Below are positions 47,110 through 57,336 of a stretch of 64,000 bases of DNA, one piece after another. The stretch covers positions 248,001 to 312,000 of the forward strand of contig RSEE01000058.1 of the NCBI GenBank assembly GCA_003971905.1, read 5' to 3'. A program made the translations under genes and the position numbers. Position 1 is the stretch's first letter, and every line of letters starts with the position of its first letter. The notes beneath the pieces were generated by a model. The model did not search any database. It worked only from the letters and a program-made list of their open reading frames with translations, and was not told the DNA's origin. The stretch comes from Moniliella sp. 'wahieum' (taxonomy: Eukaryota > Basidiomycota > Moniliellomycetes > Moniliellales > Moniliellaceae).

Positions 47110-47662
47110 ACGCGCAAACTGTCGTGCAAACGTAAGACAGGACGAGGAGGTCAACCACCTCGCGTTACTAACCTGAAGAGGATTTGTTCGCGTCGATCGC
47201 ACGTTCCATGTATTGAAATAGTCCATGAAGCAATCACAATTCAGACGAGTCGGGGGTATAGCAGCAAGTTCGCTTTCCTAGCTGTCAAAAGTATAAACCC
47301 TGGACGAAAGCAAAGCAAGACAAGACGAGAAAACGACGATGGATCGGGTGAAACTTGGTCCTCGACTCTATAGTACCACCTGCAAAGGTAGTACTGTTAG
47401 CGGCGTAGCGATTAGCGCACTTATCCCCCACACCCATCCTAAACTGCCGTACATCTTGCCGGCCTAGTAGCTCCACCTATTCCCAACGTTCACGCACGTA
47501 GTGTGAGATATGAGCTGTAACCAAACCCAACACACTGGGGGGGCTCGTTCGTACTTCAATTCTGAGCCATCGTAAGTAGTACATAGGTGCGCACTAGTAG
47601 GACAAGGTTCTACTCGTGCTGCAATTCCAGTGGCGTCGCACCTCAGGCCTGAGCCTCAGGCA
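47110..47662. other. Convergent spacer, MCCC2 / permease
   Basis: No gene is supported. CAAAGCAAGACAAGACGAG occurs near 47310 and GGCATCATGCATCACGTCC at 47660. The two genes converge, so this is their 3' regions. Confidence 0.5.
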
Positions 47663-49243
47663 TCATGCATCACGTCCCCCTCTGCAACGGGGGACGACAT
47701 CCAAGAGCCACCAGGACGCGAATCCCGTGACCAAAATGGCCGATCCGATCGTCGGGCCCATCCAGCTCGGAACGGGGGTAGGATGTTGTGCAGGCGCCCA
47801 AGGGGCAAGGACCAAACCGAGGCTGATCAAGCCGAATATAGCCGCTGCCCAAGTAGGCGCGACAAAGTGATCTTGATCTTGTTTCCTCCTCAGTGGTTCT
47901 TCTTCTGCGCAGGAGGATGCGGGGCTAGGTTCAGCTGCGACGTCGCACGGTCGGCGACGGATAAAGTACAGTCCGATAGTGACAGCTAAGAAGAAGGCAG
48001 AGATAGTGTACCCTTCCACGTCTAGGATTAGGCCATACGCCACTGGTCCCGCAGGAAGGAGGAGTAAGTAGCTAGCTGATGCAGCCCAGTGAGTGGCCAG
48101 TGCCGCGGCCGGGGCGCCGTGGGGCCAAGTGGATAACAAGATCTTTGGAGCAGTTCCGTCGGCACCTAGTTCGCGTAAAACCCGGCTAGCGGCAAACGAG
48201 ACGTTGAGCAGTACACCCAGGGCCGAGACGGCGACAGCGGCGGAAACGCCACGTTGGGCCGCGGGACCAGCGATCGTATTGGCAAACTGGGCGGCGACGG
48301 CGATCGTCTGTTTCAGTTGGTCGGTCGGGATGGCACTGGCGTACGCTACGTTGACCAGGAGGTACAAGCTCGTGCATAGGCCCAGTCCACCCACTGATGC
48401 CCAAACGATCGTCCGACGAGCATCGCGCATTTCGCCAGCAATGTATGCGGCCGAGTTCCAGCCGGCATAGGCGTTGAAGGTACGGAACAAGGCGGATGTC
48501 CAGAGCGAAGGGGCGGTAGCCGTGCCCACCCAAAGTGTAGACCACTGTAAGTTTTTCGACGGGTCCTGCACACGAGTGTGGCCGGTCAAAACGGCGATGC
48601 CAGCGACGACGATCCCAGAGAGAATGGCGACTTTGAGAGCGGCGACCGAGTCCATGAGTCGGACGCCCCAGCGCGGAGCGAGCGAGTGGAGCAAGATCAC
48701 ACTGCTCAGCGCGCCGAGCGCGACCAACTTGTGTTGCCACGCAGACATGTGTGCGCCAAAGGCAGCTTCTACGTTGGTAGCCAAGATAATCGCCGTGGAC
48801 GGGGTGCCAGGGATGAGGAGGGCGCGAATGGCAAATACACGTGCGGCCATTCTGCGCGGCCAAGGATACGCTCGTTGCAGATACACTTTTTCCCCGCCAT
48901 TTTGGGGGAACCGAGTGGCCCATTCGAGCCAGACAAACAGCCCACAGAACGCGCCCACGCCACCCACCAGCCAACAGAGCAACGCCCCGCCCAACGAGCC
49001 GACCGACGCGACGATCGGGCCGGGCGTGCTGAAGATGCCGGTACCAATGATGCGGCCGACAACGAGGGCAAGCGCGCTCCCGAGGCCAAGGGTCTCGGTG
49101 GGCCGATGCGGCACGATCGGTACGTCTGACCCGGCCGCATCGCCCACCGTGGTGGGGGGCGTGACGGCCACGGCACCATACCGATTTGGATACCGCCCAG
49201 GCGGCTTGGTGTGCAGCGGAGCCTGCTCGTCGGGCGACGCCAT
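47663..49243 (-). CDS. Amino-acid permease, APC superfamily (LAT/MUP1 type)
   Basis: A single open frame of about 525 residues with about 12 hydrophobic segments. The N-terminus (MASPDEQAPLHTK) is cytosolic, then LGLGSALALVVGRIIGTGIF carries the family's G-x-IIGTGIF motif of the first membrane segment. Also seen: VGGVGAFCGLFVWLEWATRF, LEWATRFPQNGGEKVYLQ (the TM2-3 loop), ALFRTFNAYAGWNSAAYIAG-EMRD, VGGLGLCTSLYLLVNVAY and VSFAASRVLRELGADG. The pattern fits fungal methionine permease Mup1 or other LAT-like uptake systems; the substrate is not shown by sequence. An upstream in-frame ATG at 49357 would add 38 Ser/Pro-rich residues; 49243 is preferred because the acidic Asp/Glu start is usual. It is the only long conserved gene here without a frame jump. 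Confidence 0.92.
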   Translation of the reverse strand: MASPDEQAPLHTKPPGRYPNRYGAVAVTPPTTVGDAAGSDVPIVPHRPTETLGLGSALALVVGRIIGTGIFSTPGPIVASVGSLGGALLCWLVGGVGAFCGLFVWLEWATRFPQNGGEKVYLQRAYPWPRRMAARVFAIRALLIPGTPSTAIILATNVEAAFGAHMSAWQHKLVALGALSSVILLHSLAPRWGVRLMDSVAALKVAILSGIVVAGIAVLTGHTRVQDPSKNLQWSTLWVGTATAPSLWTSALFRTFNAYAGWNSAAYIAGEMRDARRTIVWASVGGLGLCTSLYLLVNVAYASAIPTDQLKQTIAVAAQFANTIAGPAAQRGVSAAVAVSALGVLLNVSFAASRVLRELGADGTAPKILLSTWPHGAPAAALATHWAASASYLLLLPAGPVAYGLILDVEGYTISAFFLAVTIGLYFIRRRPCDVAAEPSPASSCAEEEPLRRKQDQDHFVAPTWAAAIFGLISLGLVLAPWAPAQHPTPVPSWMGPTIGSAILVTGFASWWLLDVVPRCRGGRDA

Positions 49244-49446
49244 GGCGGTGGGATGGGGAAGGAGGCGTGCGGGAGGGAGCGGGGATGGTGTTGGTGTGGG
49301 CGACGGGAGGGGCGAGACAGGAGAAGACAGGAGAAGCGGTGGGTGGCCATCAGCCATCAGCCTGATGCGTCGCCATGGCTAATCAAGGCGTGCTTCCGAC
49401 GGCGATCGATTGATAAGACCCAAGGGTGAACAATTGAAAGCGGAGC

Positions 49447-49453
49447 AAAAAAA
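49447..49453 (-). terminator. Pol III T-run terminator of the tRNA-His-like gene
   Basis: Seven T on the minus strand, one base after the tRNA 3' end. Confidence 0.75.
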
Positions 49454-49454
49454 G

Positions 49455-49549
49455 TGACTACGCCCAGAATCGAACTGAGAATAACAGAGCTCAGGAGCTG
49501 TACGATCGTGAGGCCACAATCTGTCGTGATACCTTTTCACCACGTAATC
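49455..49549 (-). tRNA. tRNA-His(GUG)-like gene with 24-nt intron
   Basis: A full cloverleaf folds by hand. Acceptor GATTACG pairs with CGTAGTC (one T-G wobble), discriminator A. D arm GTGA-AAAGGTA-TCAC. Anticodon stem ACAGA/TCTGT, loop TTGTGG...C, anticodon GTG. A 24-nt insert lies between positions 37 and 38. Variable loop TATT; T arm CTCAG-TTCGATT-CTGGG. Mature length 71; T7 follows. A genomic G lies at position -1. The acceptor differs from the GCC-starting one I know from yeast tRNA-His, so identity or functionality is less sure than the fold. Confidence 0.7.
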
Positions 49550-50101
49550 CTTGCGTCAGGCTTTTGTCTGTCGGCCAAGGCAAGACAGGAGATGGCTGTG
49601 CGATGCGATGCGAACGCCTGCGGCTGCGTGGCCTTGACACAACACCAGCCCTGCCCCTGGACAATAGATTGGGTGGCAAGTGGATGAGCGATGAGCAAAG
49701 CAGCTGGAAGCTTCAAGCGCGGGGGCACAGATTGGGCCAGTCCTGAGCTGAGCACTCTTGACGGAGCCAGCAATGCTGGGGTGCATTGGTGGATGGACAC
49801 TTATCGATTTAGTGATTATCAATTGCGACCCGCAGCTATCGATTACCGCAGCGGCTGACGTCAGGGGGTGTGGCAGCAGACTGGGGCGGAATGGGCGCGG
49901 GGCGCGGGGCGGAAGGCGGCGGTCTGTGCGCCTGGGTACGGGGGCAGTGTGCGTGGCTGCTGCGCTGGCTGTGGCTAGCTGAGGCTGCGCTGAGCCTGAG
50001 CGCTCACCAGGCGGGCGCTGGTGCTGCCTCGTCTCTCTCCTCTCCCCCACCATCTGGAGTAGACTGCTAGTCCTCCCCCTTGCCGTTTCCCCGTCCCCGC
50101 C
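49550..50101. promoter_or_regulatory. Upstream region of ARPC1
   Basis: Contains GGAAGCTTCAAGC near 49707, TTATCGATTTAGTGATTATC near 49802 and CTATCGATTACC near 49837, some 250-300 bases before the ATG, plus GCTGACGTCAGGGG near 49853. No ORF is supported. Confidence 0.45.
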
Positions 50102-51368
50102 ATGCCGCCGCAAGTCTTCCACCTGTCCTTCAGCCCGCTCACCGCGCACGCATTCAATGCCGACCGGAGCCGCGTGGCCGTGTGCGAGAACACGAGCGAC
50201 GTGGTGATCTACCGTCGTGCGTCGACGGCGAGTGGGTGGGAACGCGAAGCGACGTTGACGGAGCACGATAAGCTCGTTACGTCCATTGACTGGGCACCCG
50301 TATCGGACCGTCTGGTGACGTGTTCCCAAGACCGCAATGCGTACGTGTGGCAGCAAGTTGGTGGTGAGTGGCAGCCGACGTTGGTGCTACTGCGCATCAA
50401 TCGGGCAGCGACGATGGTGCGTTGGTCGCCTAAGGAAGATAAGTTTGCCGTTGCGACAGGTGCGCGCGTAGTGGCCATCTGTTCGTTTGAAGAGGACAAC
50501 GATTGGTGGGTTGCCAAGCACCTGAAGAAACCGTTACGCAGCACGGTGCTGTCCTTGGACTGGCACCCGAACAATGTCTTGCTCGTCACGGGCAGTGCGG
50601 ATATGCGTACGCGCGTCTTTTCTGCCTTTATCAAGGGTGTGGATGCGCGTCCGGCAGCCAGTGTGTGGGGCGAACGGTTGCCCTTTGGCACGCTGTGCGG
50701 TGAGTTCGCCACCCCAGCTGGCGGCTGCGGAGGGTGCATGGAGTCGCATTTAGTCCGTCGGGTAACGCGATTGCGTTTGTGGGTCACGACGCGAGCTTGA
50801 CGGTGGTGTACCCTTCTGGACCGGACAGTGCGCCGCACGCAGTGCACACGTTACGTTTCCCCACCCTGCCGCACGTGGCACTCACGTTTATCCGGGAAGA
50901 TGCGCTGGTGGCAGCGGGCCATGGGTGCCAGCCCATCCTATTTGAAGGCTCGGTGGAAGGATGGAAAGCGTCCAAGACGTTAGATGCGGCAGGTGCGTTG
51001 GCTGGTAAAGCTCCGCCTCCGCCTCCGCCTCCGAAACCGTCGGGTCTGGCCTCGGGCGGCGTCGGACGACTGAACACGGCTGCCTTTCGGTTCCGCGCCG
51101 CTGACGTCCAGGGCACCCCGACCCCCGGTAGTGGCGCTGCGGCTTCGGCTGGCGCGCTGCGGTTGGGCGCCGTGCCAGGTGCGAGTGTCGGTGCCGATGG
51201 CGAGTTGCACACCACCACCAGAACACCATTACTTCTGTTCGTCCCTACGAGGGGGAGCCGGGCAACGTGACGGCCGTCTCGACCTCGGGCGTGGACGGGC
51301 GTCTGTGTGTGTTCCCGACCAACGCCGGTGCGCCGCTGAGCAAGGCGTTCCAAGGTCTGCGGATCTAA
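50102..51368 (+). CDS. ARC40: Arp2/3 complex subunit ARPC1 (p41-Arc)
   Basis: ARPC1 is the seven-blade WD40 subunit of the actin-nucleating Arp2/3 complex at endocytic patches. The start MPPQVFHLSFSPLTAHAFNA matches the family. Blades: EATLTEHDKLVTSIDWAP, RLVTCSQDRNAYVWQQV, RINRAATMVRWSPKEDKFAV, VVAICSFEEDNDWWVAKHLK, LDWHPNNVLLVTGSADMRTR, FSPSGNAIAFVGHDASLTVV, and the last GVDGRLCVF. The conserved insert between blades 6 and 7 is present and Pro/Gly/Ala-rich. Frame jumps near 50710 (just before GVAFSPSG) and 51215 (before NTITSVRPYEGEPGNVTAVS) are needed. TAA at 51366-51368. No intron. It converges with the regulator gene ending at 51705. Confidence 0.95.
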
Positions 51369-51704
51369 CTGCCGTGCGTCGCTCGTGCTGCACTGCACTG
51401 CCTCGACTGCGCCAGCCCGCCGAAAGAGACGGAATCAACAACATTTAGGCCTAGGGCCTATTCCATGGACTCGTGCTCTCTACGTAAGTGATTCCATAGC
51501 AAAGCCTCATCACGCAGTACGATAATCAAACAGAGAGATTGAAATGGTGCGTAGTGGAGCGCTCAGCGCCCAGTGAGGCCTGAGGCTCCGTAGAAGGGCG
51601 CGGAGAGGGGGAGTAAAGGAGTAAGGGAGTAAGGAGTAAGGGGGTAAGGGGGTACAAGAAACAAAAAAAAATACCAAGTACAGGAGGAGGAAGGAGGAGG
51701 AGGT
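51369..51704. other. Convergent spacer, ARPC1 / dual zinc-finger regulator
   Basis: No gene. A GGAGTAAGGGAGTAAGGAGTAAGGGGGTAAGGGGGTA array runs at about 51611-51654. Confidence 0.7.
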
Positions 51705-54082
51705 TTAGCAAGAAGTCTGAGCCAAGCCGTCGAGGCCAAGCGCGACAGCGAGGATGACATTGGTAAATTCATCAGCGTGGGAAAACACGTCCATCAAGGG
51801 CGCGCCGTCGTTCATGTAAGTCCGAGCACGCAGTAAGTCACGGAGCGTCGGTAACCGATCTGCCGTTTCGGGCGGTTCACCCAATTGGACCAAAGCCTCT
51901 GTCGCGCGCGTGCGAGCGGCCATGTAGGCGCGACCCAATCAGTTTCCGTAGTCACATTGAACGTTTGGTCGTCTGCTGGCAAGCCCACGTCCAGGACCAA
52001 GTCCGATCCGGCCAGAGCGACCTGCAGACCCTCCACGCCTTCGCGGAGGCGTTGTAGAACAAGGAGGGTGTACGAGGCAAAGAGAATGCGTCGCATCGAC
52101 TCGAGCAAGCCCCAACCTTCAAAGCTCATTTCAGGTTGCGCGTTGCGTATCGGCATCTGGGCGCGTTGACGGTCCATGTCCCGGACGCGAATGGATAAAG
52201 ACGAAGCGAGCGTAGAGAGCGCATGCAAGCCCGTGTTGACCGCATGATCGTCGATCGATTCGGCCGCGACCGGCTCTTCAGTGAGGAGAGCCAGGACGAG
52301 GTAGAGCCACAAGGCGGCGGTGGAGGCAAACAAGTTCATGTCATCGCCCGCTGCGGTTTGGGGAGCGGAACGAATGAGGTTGTGCAATTCACGAGCAATG
52401 TTGACCCATACTGTGGGCAGGCTGGCCGGGAGACGCACAAGGTACCCGGCTAGCACGCTGCGGGCAATAGCGAGGCTCGCAGGGAGCGCAACGCGTACGC
52501 GCGCGAGCCAAGGTCGAAAGACAAAGGGGGGCACAGGGGAAGTGGGTTCGGGCAAGACCATGAGGGTGGGGTAGGTAATCAGCTGAGCTGCAGCTGCTCG
52601 TGCCAAGTTCTCAGGAAGGTCTTGCACATCTTGAATCCCATGTTGCCAGATGTGCCGAGCACGGCCGCGGTCTGGGCTTGCGGGTCGTCCATCTCCCCGC
52701 CGCCAGGCTGCGGGGGTTGCGGGGGTTGGGCAGGCTGGGCCGATGGGGTGGAAGTAGAGGTGGAGGTAACGACGAGTTGGGGAACAGACTTGGTACTGTT
52801 CTCGTTTTCGTTCTCGACCGTACGCGGGGGGATGTCTTGCTCTTGCGCCGGCTCCGTCGTATCGGTAGGTGGAAGAGGGTCCAGCGGAGGTTCCAATGCC
52901 GATGGGAGGGGGAAGGTGAATGCGGCGCCGAGAGACTCGCGAAGGGCCGAAAAGGGTCCGAGGCCCTGAATGGGCGAGGGAATAACGGGTTCAGCAAGCC
53001 AGCTTTGGGTGGCGTCCAACAAGGCACTGGGCACTTGCAACGCATTGCTGCGGGCGGAAAACGGCCTGGGGTCAAGCCCGTGCTGGTTGGTGGCAAGGCA
53101 CCTGAGCCCGTGACGATGGGGGCCAGCTTGGGGCGCGATCCGGATCCGCTGCGAACAGGGTAGGGGCGTCCGGACGACGGAGCAGGTGCCTCGACGGGCG
53201 GGAGGACGACCATGGGGGAAGGAGAGAGGATATGCGAGGCGGTAATAAGAGAATCCAGCTTGGGAGTTGCGCCATTCTGGTGGGCGGGCAAGGGCTGTGA
53301 GCGGACATGGTCGATGGCCATGCGCGTAGTAGGCGTCGTATCGGCGTCATCGGGCGCGTACCGTGCCGCGGGGGGGTACCAACTGTTGGACGGGGCCGAG
53401 CCCCAGGCGTACTCGCGCGCCGGTTCGGCCCAGTTCTGGACTGGGACTTGGGCAGGGGCAGGAACGGGAGCAGGGGCAGAGGGAGGCGCATGGACAGACG
53501 CAGGCAGCTCGGCTGGCGGTTCGGGCGAGTAGAAGGAGCTGGTGGAATGCGAGTCGTCGCTATCGTGGGTGCGGCGCGAGCGCGAGGCGTGGGTCGGCAC
53601 GTTGGAAAGCGCGCGGGCACGGCCAGGAGCAGGAGCAGGGCCCGAGGCGGGCGTTCTGCTTCCTCGTTCGCGGGCGGTGATCGCGTCGGCGCGCTTGGCG
53701 CCCATGGAGTTGCGCGCATACACCTGCGGGGAGAAGGTCAGGGGGAGGAGGAGGGGGAGGAGGCAAAAGGCGAGGGGCAAGGGGACGCACACATTGCTTG
53801 TTCTTCTTGCGGCAGCGGCTGCAGGGGAACTCGAGGTCGCAGCGGGCCTTGGAGCGGGAGCACTCGTTGCATGACTTTTGGCGCGGCAGGCGCGGGGCGG
53901 CGGCGGCGCGTTGCTCGCGGGCGAGATGGCGGCGCAGCAGGTCTTCGGCCCAAGGCCTTGCCGCAGTTGGGGCAGGGGAAGCCGGGGGTGGCGGCGGTGG
54001 CGGTGGCGGTGGGTGGCGGCACTGGCGGTGGTGGTGGTGGTGGTGGCCGCGGGGGGGGGCGGTCGGTGGCGAGCTCGGCCAT
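51705..54082 (-). CDS. C2H2 plus Zn(2)-Cys(6) transcription factor
   Basis: A nuclear DNA-binding regulator. From the start MAELATDRPPP, a C2H2-type finger begins at about residue 37 (CPNCGKALGRR, then DLLRRHLARE in the next frame), although its last zinc ligand is not clear. About 15 residues on is a complete binuclear cluster: CNEC-x6-C-x5-C-SRC-x6-C (KSCNECSRSKARCD, EFPCSRCRKKNKQC). An intron at 53724-53790 (GTGCGT to CCGCAG) follows directly on the last Cys. A long Pro/Ser-rich linker leads to a C-terminal helical region like the middle region of fungal Zn2Cys6 factors (MSFEGWGLLESMRRILFASY). Frame jumps near 53950, 52990, 52610 and 51930 are needed. Such tandem C2H2/Zn2Cys6 proteins are a known fungal class; target genes are unknown. 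Confidence 0.8.
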
Positions 54083-54121
54083 GGGGGCGATGGCGATGGC
54101 GATGGCGATGGCGATGGCGGC
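54083..54121 (-). repeat. GCGATG microsatellite in the regulator's leader
   Basis: Six copies of GGCGAT/GCGATG directly abut the start codon of the zinc-finger regulator, so they lie in its 5' leader. Confidence 0.85.
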
Positions 54122-54283
54122 GGGGGCCGTGGGGATGGCGAGGCGGGCGCCGAGAGAATACAGTAACCCAACCAGCCGAGCCAGCGCGCTGAGGTAAGCA
54201 CCCTGCCCCCCCGCACGCCGCTCTCCGCCGCGCGCCCAGCACCGCGGGGGTCCGACGCTGTGTTGCGGCTGCCTACTAACATT

Positions 54284-56930
54284 TCATTTCGACTTGTCGA
54301 GGCGGTTGCGCGACCAGCTGAGGCGCTGGCGCAGCACGCCGTCGAGGATCAGCTCGGCGTTCCACACCGCCACGCCGGTCCATGCGCCCCACGCCTTGGC
54401 GTCCTCCGCCGACGACACCACGTGGTGCGTCGCCGCCGCCGCCCGCACCGCCGCTGCCGCCGCGTCCATCGCTACTCCGCTCGGCGCCTGCCCCCCGCCG
54501 CCCTTACGATCGCCCGCAGGATCCGCGCGCGCGGCCGCACACGCGGGGTAAAGTAGAACGTGTGTCCGGCCAGCACGCCGCGCCGGCCGCCCGCCGCGCC
54601 GCCAGAACCGCCGCCAGCTTCAGCCCCCGCTCCCGCTCGCCCACCCGGTCGCGCAGCGGGTAGGACGCGGGCGGGAGCACGCGGTGGGTTTGCGCACTGA
54701 GCACGGCCCAGTCGGGCGTAACAATGTGCATCCCGCGCGCAATCGCACACAGCATCTTTTCCGTCCGCGTCAGCGTAGCCGCCACCAACACACTCGTCTT
54801 TTCCGACACGGCTGCCGCACGGTGCCAGCCCAGCTGGACCAGCGTCTCTTCCTGCATCGGTGTCAGGTCGAGCCCGGTGGTGACATAGTGCTGCGCCTCG
54901 GTTGGCGCGCTCATCCGCGTACGCATCCCTGGCGACCCTATCTCAGCTTGCCATCGCGCCGTCCGCTGCGGCGTGGTGCCCAGTACGCTCATCACACTAC
55001 ACTGACGTCTCCACCGTGCGGTTGAGGGGAGAGCGCGCGCCTGGTCCCCTTCCAACTCACATGAATGGGAGGAACGATGGCGCGTCCGCTTGCGCGTCGT
55101 TGGATCCGAGGCGCTGCTTGTGCTGCTTTCCGCCTGTCGCTTCGGGAGGCGGACGAGAACGAGACTGGGAGCCAGAACGGGTGCGAGACCGGGATCCAGA
55201 CCAGGGGTGGGAGCTTATTCTACGCCATCGGTTCTCAGACTTGGTATTCCCAGTTTGGTCGAGCGAGTCGTGTGCCTGCTGCACGCACTGCCCCACGGCG
55301 GGCGGGAGGGCGGTCCTCCGACGCGCTGGACGGTCGCCGGCGCTGGAGGGGGAGCAAAGTGCTCGAACTTGGGTAGGGCGTGAGTCTGCACGCATCGTTC
55401 AGCCATTCATACGTGACGACCGGTACGCCCCACTCGTGGGCATGAGCGACCTTGGGTCCCTGTGTACTGGCCGACACCAGCAACGCGTTTTCCCTCGTCA
55501 GTTCCGGGGTCCAATGTGCGTGGGCGAGACGGACAAGCGTCTTGAGGTACTGCCGCATGGGTCCTGTGTACCCACTAAAGCTGATAGGCGATGGCATCTG
55601 GTCCACTGCGCTCAAAGCGGGGGGGAAGTGGAGGATGCTTTGTTGAGCTCAGTGGGGTGGAGAAAGCTGGCGTCCCAGAGCCAGAGGAAAGTGGCGATCC
55701 GTTTGGATTGATGCAAGGCCGCGAGAGCGGTAGGGCTATCGCGCGTCTGGCAAATCACCACGTCTGCCTGGTCCACGGCATGGGGCGAAGGGGGTACCCC
55801 ATACCCCGCCTTGCGCCTGCACGTGGTGTGCCACCATCGCGATCACACGGGGAGAAAGCGCGTTGGCCTCAGCGACGAGGATCCTGAGCCCGGCCAAGCA
55901 GGGCCGGTTCCAATTGATCTCCCTCCTGCCCTTGGGTGGCGGGAGAAAGCGCCGGTCCACGTCTGAATCGGATTGGGGGGGGGGAAGAGAGTAAGGGGTG
56001 CAATGCAACTATCTTCATACGCGAGGGAAGCTGGTCCTTCCCCCCCTTCGAGACCATCGGAACAGCTTGGAGTCAGCGAGCCGGTGGGACTTGACAGACG
56101 CGTACACCCGCCGGATGGACATGCTCGATTCTCGCTTGCATCGAGTCGGACTGGCACAGCGCCTTGAGCTTGCCTGACTCGAGCGTTGGGCTGAGCAGAT
56201 GGTAACTTCCTTGGTGAGAGACGTGCGATACGTGCCGCCCAGCGCGTGACCAACGAGATCACCAGTTCGCTCTCCACCCCGTCCATGTGACTCAGGTGCA
56301 CAACCACACCCGCTAAAGATGCGATCTGGGTCAGGGGAGAAGTAGCGCTCGGGTTGGCGGGTGCCTAGTGCGTCGGAGCGGTACACCCACATCGGCTGCG
56401 TTTCCTATTAGTACTTGGGACTTTCTCGCACGCAAGCCGCAAGCGCGGGGGAGCAGGAGAGTGGACAGGGGAGGGGACGTACAGAACCAGAGTAGCCTCC
56501 TGAAGGTTGTGTATGGCCACTACTCCATCTGCTTGAGGGTGGCAACAAGCCTCGTACTCGGGTATGTCCAGCGAGGAGGTCGCGACATGAGTCACGAGGG
56601 TAGGGTCGAAGCGCCAGGTAGCCAGCACCCTCTCTCCGCGCGTTTCCTCCACCAGGGACAGGAACCCACTCACGAGCGCCACCGCGGTTGAGGATGCTGC
56701 GCAACTGGATCGGAGTCAGGACAGGGCCAGAATGGAAGCGTGTGTTGGGGGGGGGCTTACCTTGTCATGCTCCGGGGCAAGGTCAGGGTCGAGAAAGTAG
56801 ATGAAGGGGTGAAAGTCAGGGCCGGCCGGGGCGGCGGGGGCGGCGGGGGCGGACGCGTGTCGTGCAGGAGGGGGACGGGGTCGGTGGAGTCGGGGTCGGG
56901 GTCGGCGGGGGGCTTTTTGCGGTCCGGCAT
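54284..56930 (-). CDS. Multi-BRCT DNA-damage protein, Rtt107/Brc1-like
   Basis: Rtt107/Brc1 proteins are scaffolds at stalled replication forks that read phosphorylated H2A. Start MPDRKKPPADPDPD, then a first BRCT-like unit (FHPFIYFLDPDLAPEHDK, intron GTAAGC to CCAG at about 56715-56762, LRSILNRGG). Further units: FSG then VVVHLSHMDGVESELVISLV with TRWGGTYRTSLTKEVTH; PCLAGLRILVAEANALSPRV with DVVICQTRDSPTALAALHQS; ISFSGYTGPMRQYLKTLVRL with TQGPKVAHAHEWGVPVVTYE; TSVLVAATLTRTEKMLCAIA with GMHIVTPDWAVLS; and a final GHTFYFTPRVRPRARILRAI with HHVVSSAEDAKAW. That makes about six BRCT units, as in the family. Many frame jumps. BRCT content is certain, subfamily inferred from unit number and the terminal pair. 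Confidence 0.82.
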
Positions 56931-57336
56931 GGCGCTGCTGACGGTGCCGGTCGGGATGGGGATGGGATGGTGGTGAACGTGTGCCTACCCGCGCTTGGCA
57001 GACACGGAGCACGCTGGAAGAACGCGCCCCCAGCGCGAAAAGCTGATCCCTGGACGCGAAGCGATCCACCCGAATGGGCAGCATCACCAGGCGATCGATG
57101 ATCCGTCGATGATCAACATGATCAACCCTATGGCCGAAGGCCTAATGGCACCTACTTTACCTACTACTGGGATACAATTTCCTTTGCCTTGATCGATCAT
57201 CGCCAGACCAACCACCACCCATCCTCCCTCGCATTCGTGCCTCCACGCACTGCCACCATCGGCGCTGCGCACCTCAACGCCCGCGCACAGGCGGCGTGAG
57301 CATGTGCAGGCCGAACCGCTGCCCGCCGTCGGGCGC
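56931..57336. other. Spacer, BRCT gene / CPY gene
   Basis: Holds GGCGATCGATGATCCGTCGATGATCAACATGATCAAC near 57089 and CTTGATCGATCATCGCC near 57189, about 160-260 bases before the BRCT gene start, plus the 3' region of the carboxypeptidase gene. No gene is supported. Confidence 0.5.
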
